In this document: positions 5,449-8,059 of the stretch, piece after piece
Layout: each line of letters opens with the position of its first letter
Position numbering within the stretch: the stretch's first letter is position 1
Origin: Treponema sp.
GTDB taxonomy: Bacteria; Spirochaetota; Spirochaetia; Treponematales; Treponemataceae
Direction of reading: 5' to 3'
Length of the DNA: 8,059 nt
NCBI GenBank assembly: GCA_017622055.1
Contig: JAGARY010000264.1
Coordinates: 1-8,059 of the forward strand
Notes under the pieces: model-generated
What the model was told of the DNA's origin: nothing
The model's input: only the letters and a program-made list of their open reading frames with translations
Database searches by the model: none
Position numbers and translations under genes: made by a program

Positions 5449-6213
5449 TTACAATTTTATAGCTTTTGTTGCAATTGAAGAGTTTATGTAATTATCTAAA
5501 ACGGTACCGCCAATATCTTCGTAAAATCCTATGATTGCAAAACCAGCTGCTATTTGACCTTGGATTTGGTCTTCTAAAGTGTGGCTTCAAATGTAGCCAC
5601 CACTTTCTACAATTTGCTTGATTTCTGGATCATCCATATGGTCAATATCTGCATAAGGAACTGAATATTTTACTTCTAAAATTCCTTGCTCTAATTTTCC
5701 AGAATCAAAAATATATTCAATGGGATTTCCAAAACCAGATAATAATAAACCATTCTTTTTTAGAACTCTGGCACATTCTTTCCAAACAGGTAGAACATTG
5801 TCAATGTAGCCATTTGACCAAGGATGAATTATGCAGTCAAAAGTTTCATCTTCAAAAACAGACAAATCTTGCATATTTCCTTGAACTGTTTTGATTTTTA
5901 GATTGTCTCTTTGGGCTACAAAGTTGTCTTTTTCTAATTGTTTTGTGCTATTATCAAAAACTGTAACTTCAGCCCCTGTTGCCGCCAAAATTGGACCTTG
6001 TTGCCCGCCACCACTTGCCAAACACAAAATCTTTTTGTCTTTTAGATTTTCTGGAAACCATTCTTTTGGCACAGGTTTTGTTGGAGTTAACAAAATGCTC
6101 CAATTTCCTTCTTTTGCGTTTTGTACCATTTCCTTTGTTACAGGAATTGACCAGATATCATTATTTTCTGAACGTTCGTCCCAAATTTTGCTATTTTCTT
6201 CTACGTAACTCAT
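5449..6213 (-). pseudogene. Class I SAM-dependent methyltransferase interrupted by in-frame TGA
   Basis: The frame runs 208 codons from the ATG at 6213 to a TGA at 5587-5589. It then continues in the same frame for 45 more codons to a TAA at 5449-5451. The tail (SHTLEDQIQGQIAAGF, then IIGFYED and SIATKAIKL) is typical of the C-terminus of this family, so the TGA truncates a formerly longer protein. The core is intact: glycine-rich motif I CLASGGGQQG at residues 64-73, acidic end of strand 2 in VTVFDNS (D87), GNMQDL at 112-117 and FDCIIHPWS at 125-133. The substrate is unknown. The N-terminus (MSYVEENSKIWDERSENND) is family-typical, with AGGAT at 6227-6223 as ribosome site. It is the last gene of an operon, 24 bp after the LuxR-type gene. 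A truncated product may still be made; alternatives are a sequencing error or readthrough. Confidence 0.8.
5587..5589 (-). other. In-frame TGA within methyltransferase frame
   Basis: The minus strand reads GGC TAC ATT TGA AGC CAC ACT. Coding similarity to the family resumes directly after the TGA in the same frame, so this is a nonsense codon or a multiple-of-three change and not a simple frameshift. TGA is used as a normal stop elsewhere (AlkD-like gene) and TGG encodes Trp, so a changed genetic code is not the explanation. Confidence 0.75.
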
Positions 6214-6237
6214 ATAATTTTTATCCTATTTTTTATT

Positions 6238-6798
6238 TTACCACAAATCTTTTCGTGATTGAATTCCTAGTTTTTCAAAAATTGTTGAAAGGTGGCGTTT
6301 TACGGTTTCGGTGCTGATGAAAAGTTCATCTGCAATTTGTTGATTTGTGTAATGTTTTTTTACCAGTTTTGCAACTTCAATTTCTCTTGGGGAAAGTAAG
6401 GAAAAATCTGGTTTGTGGTTTTCTTTTGATAAATTTGATTCCAAAGAGTTTTGATATTGTTCATGGAATAAATCTTTTTTTTGAATAAAAAGTTGCAAAA
6501 TCAATTTTGTACAAATTCCAAAGAAAATTGGGCGAAGTTTTACAAAAATCATCATAAAAAATGAAGAAAGTGATGTATATTCTTTTGGAATTGTGTCAGT
6601 AGAAAGATTTACACTTTTTAAAATTGATTCAAATTCTGCAAATAATAAAATCAATTGAAAAACAGAAATTAAGGTTCCACAAATTAGGGCATTTTTTTGA
6701 ATTTGTTCTAGAGAAGTTTTTATTTTTGATTTCCAGTTCATTGTAAGAAAAGTAAAAAATACAGTTCCTACAATAAACAAAATTAGTTCGCCAATCAT
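6238..6798 (-). CDS. Membrane-anchored LuxR-type (GerE) helix-turn-helix regulator
   Basis: From the ATG at 6798 the protein has 186 residues. The first 105 hold three hydrophobic segments (about 1-20, 37-57 and 78-105). A charged linker leads to a C-terminal LuxR/GerE domain: LSPREIEVAKLV at 125-136, TNQQIADELFISTETVKRHL at 141-160, and IFEKLGIQSRKDLW to the end. It has no phosphoacceptor receiver domain, so it looks like a one-component, membrane-embedded regulator. This ATG lies five bases after the stop of the upstream gene with AGAGGA at 6816-6811; an upstream TTG at 6828 would overlap that gene and lacks a ribosome site. The tight coupling suggests that the upstream membrane protein is its partner or sensor. 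The membrane part itself resembles a diverged, MotA-like module (tentative). The target genes are unknown. Confidence 0.85.
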   Translation of the reverse strand: MIGELILFIVGTVFFTFLTMNWKSKIKTSLEQIQKNALICGTLISVFQLILLFAEFESILKSVNLSTDTIPKEYTSLSSFFMMIFVKLRPIFFGICTKLILQLFIQKKDLFHEQYQNSLESNLSKENHKPDFSLLSPREIEVAKLVKKHYTNQQIADELFISTETVKRHLSTIFEKLGIQSRKDLW

Positions 6799-6803
6799 TT
6801 TTT

Positions 6804-7787
6804 CTAGATTTCCTCTGCAAGTTTGCAAATCTTAATTTCTAAAGGAAGCAAAATCAAATTGCAAATTACAGCGTAAAAAGAAACGATAAGTGCAACATGA
6901 ATATTAATTCCAAGCAATGATTTGTCATCTAAAAATTTATTCATTGCAGCAAAACCAATTAAAGAGCAACTAAGGGCAACTAAGATAATTATAATTCTAA
7001 ATGTTTTGATTGCATTTTGCATTAAATTTTTTTGGCTAACAGAAATCTTTTGATTTTGAACTACAGTTTTTATTCCATGAAAAAAGATTTTAAAATTTCC
7101 GCTTATTAACAAAAGAAGAAAACTTGGTACAAATAATTCAATAAATGATGGAATATCTAGCCACATAAAAATGGAATTAAGATTGTATTGGCTTTGATTA
7201 AAGTTTTCTATATTCGACACAAAAATGAACAATGCAAATAATGTAAAAATCAAAATTGTTGATAAAAATATCTTAATAATAGAAGAAAGTTTATTTTTTT
7301 TGTCTTGGATTTGATTCTTAGTTTCTATTTCTTCTGCCATAAACAAAATTTGATCTTTTTTGATTTTTGATTTTAGTGTTATCAAAATTAATTCTATAAT
7401 AATTGTGTAAAACAAAGAAAGAATAATTGTTGAAAGATTTTTTCCAATAGTTTCTTTGTTTTCAATATTTATGAAAAAATAAGAACACGAAAAAATCAAA
7501 AATGAAATTCCAATATACAAAATTGATTTACACAAAAAATCTATTGAGATTTCTGTTGATTTTAATTCTTGAAAACTAAAACTTTTATACTTTTTTTTGG
7601 CTGAGAGAATGTTTACTAAGGATTTTCCATTGCTAGAACAAATTGAATATAAAATTATTATGCATAAAAAACCTAAAAATAAAACCTTTTGAATTAATAT
7701 TGTTCCAAAACCACCACCTGAAACTGTGCAGCAAAAGATTGCATTTAATAAAATTACTAAAAATGAAAAAAGAAGTTGTAAAATCAT
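6804..7787 (-). CDS. Polytopic membrane protein with two MotA-like halves (function unknown)
   Basis: The 327-residue protein is very hydrophobic, with about eight membrane segments (roughly 1-20, 32-50, 85-107, 117-138, 168-191, 213-230, 262-283 and 292-313) in two sets of four. The halves share a pattern around residues 108-127 and 286-305: an acidic/Lys turn, then G-x-N and a helix ending in FY (IENKETIGKN...LFY and LDDKSLLGIN...SFY). The second half also has LDIPS at 210-214. This resembles MotA/TolQ/ExbB channel proteins (pattern D-x-P-S, then G-x-x-I-x-x-A-L-x-x-x-F-Y), though it is strongly diverged and the call is tentative. GGAG at 7799-7796 precedes the ATG by eight bases. It is first in an operon with a LuxR-type membrane regulator and the methyltransferase. 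A sensory or energy-coupling role is plausible but unproven; no MotB/ExbD partner is seen. Confidence 0.7.
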   Translation of the reverse strand: MILQLLFSFLVILLNAIFCCTVSGGGFGTILIQKVLFLGFLCIIILYSICSSNGKSLVNILSAKKKYKSFSFQELKSTEISIDFLCKSILYIGISFLIFSCSYFFINIENKETIGKNLSTIILSLFYTIIIELILITLKSKIKKDQILFMAEEIETKNQIQDKKNKLSSIIKIFLSTILIFTLFALFIFVSNIENFNQSQYNLNSIFMWLDIPSFIELFVPSFLLLLISGNFKIFFHGIKTVVQNQKISVSQKNLMQNAIKTFRIIIILVALSCSLIGFAAMNKFLDDKSLLGINIHVALIVSFYAVICNLILLPLEIKICKLAEEI

Positions 7788-7821
7788 AAAAAAGTCTCCG
7801 TTGTTTTTTAAGGTTAATTGA

Positions 7822-7850
7822 ATTATCTAGTGATTTTAAACAGAAAACAA
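7822..7850 (-). promoter_or_regulatory. Candidate promoter of the membrane protein-LuxR-methyltransferase operon
   Basis: On the minus strand TTGTTT (7850-7845) and GATAAT (7827-7822, five of six bases of the consensus) are separated by 17 bp. Initiation would fall near 7815, giving a leader of about 28 bases before the ATG at 7787. The -35 match is only partial. Confidence 0.45.
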
Positions 7851-7881
7851 GTGTTAAAAGGTTGTAAAAAAGTTGTAATTT

Positions 7882-8045
7882 AGGCCTGCCTGCGAGCTTT
7901 CTTGCGTTAGGGTATGGAGCACCGCCGAAGGCGTTCGTGGAAGTTTTGAGCGAAGCGAGAAAATTTCACGAATGGAGCGTTTTAACGCGGAAGTGCGGAA
8001 CACCCGACCTGTAGCGACTGAAAGGAGCGGAAGGAAACGCCCAAA
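7882..8045. repeat. GC-rich, hairpin-bearing intergenic element (probable interspersed repeat)
   Basis: Composition jumps here: 7921-8040 is about 54% G+C, while the flanks are strongly AT-rich. The segment contains small inverted repeats: cgcc-gaa-ggcg at 7923-7933, gcgtt-tt-aacgc at 7977-7988, and an imperfect stem cgtggaagtttt / aaaatttcacg (7936-7947 and 7960-7970) closing over gagcgaagcgag. Several frames are open but short, have no ribosome site and give arginine-rich nonsense, so coding is unlikely. The look is that of an interspersed non-coding repeat; only one copy lies in this window, so the repeat status is inferred. Its right edge is near the window end and may continue. Confidence 0.5.
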
Positions 8046-8059
8046 AGAAAAAATCTATA

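Noticed and set aside
5891..6317. Two + strand open frames opposite the methyltransferase
   Set aside because: They are shadows of the minus-strand methyltransferase, which shows SAM-binding motifs, and have no recognisable domain.
6799..6828. TTG at 6828 as the start of the LuxR-type gene
   Set aside because: It would overlap the upstream gene by 25 bp and has no ribosome site; the ATG at 6798 follows the upstream stop directly and has AGAGGA upstream.
7972..8059. Open frame beginning MERFNAEVRNT and running off the window end
   Set aside because: It lies in the GC-rich element where several frames are open, is arginine-rich, lacks a ribosome site and resembles translated repeat DNA.
1..8059. 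tRNA or rRNA genes
   Set aside because: No cloverleaf with a T-arm motif and no rRNA-like stretch was recognised on either strand.

Overview
The window is AT-rich DNA with strong Shine-Dalgarno sites (AGGAGG, GAGGTG) and standard codon use (TGA is a stop, Trp is TGG). A BspA/LrrA-like leucine-rich-repeat protein, an Rpn-type nuclease and a GC-rich intergenic element together suggest a host-associated spirochaete, most likely a Treponema. This is inferred from gene content; no rRNA or other marker is present, and a low-GC Firmicute is the main alternative.

Layout. 2-658 (+): 3' part of an Rpn-family PD-(D/E)XK nuclease cut by the window edge. A perfect 15-bp hairpin (685-720) separates it from a convergent AlkD-like DNA glycosylase (722-1420, -) with a good promoter almost on its start codon. 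1579-3056 (-): a secreted leucine-rich-repeat protein of 15 units, split in two by loss of one A in a poly-A tract. The 185-bp divergent region after it holds a promoter and an inverted repeat. 3242-5438 (+): a three-gene operon, ClbS/DfsB-like protein, WYL regulator, GyrI-like protein. 5449-6213 (-): a SAM-dependent methyltransferase gene interrupted by an in-frame TGA. 6238-7787 (-): a membrane-anchored LuxR-type regulator preceded by an eight-helix membrane protein that looks like two MotA-like halves; these two and the methyltransferase form one operon. 7882-8045: a GC-rich, hairpin-containing non-coding element.

The most interesting reading is functional. ClbS-like and GyrI-like proteins are the two families in which members are known to open the reactive cyclopropane of DNA-alkylating natural products (colibactin; yatakemycin/CC-1065 type). 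AlkD-family glycosylases can excise the resulting adducts, and WYL regulators are often tied to DNA damage or defence. Here the two hydrolase families sit in one operon around a WYL regulator, with an AlkD homologue about 1.8 kb away. This may be a genotoxin-resistance module in a non-producing bacterium. The second candidate system is the coupled MotA-like membrane protein and membrane-bound LuxR regulator.
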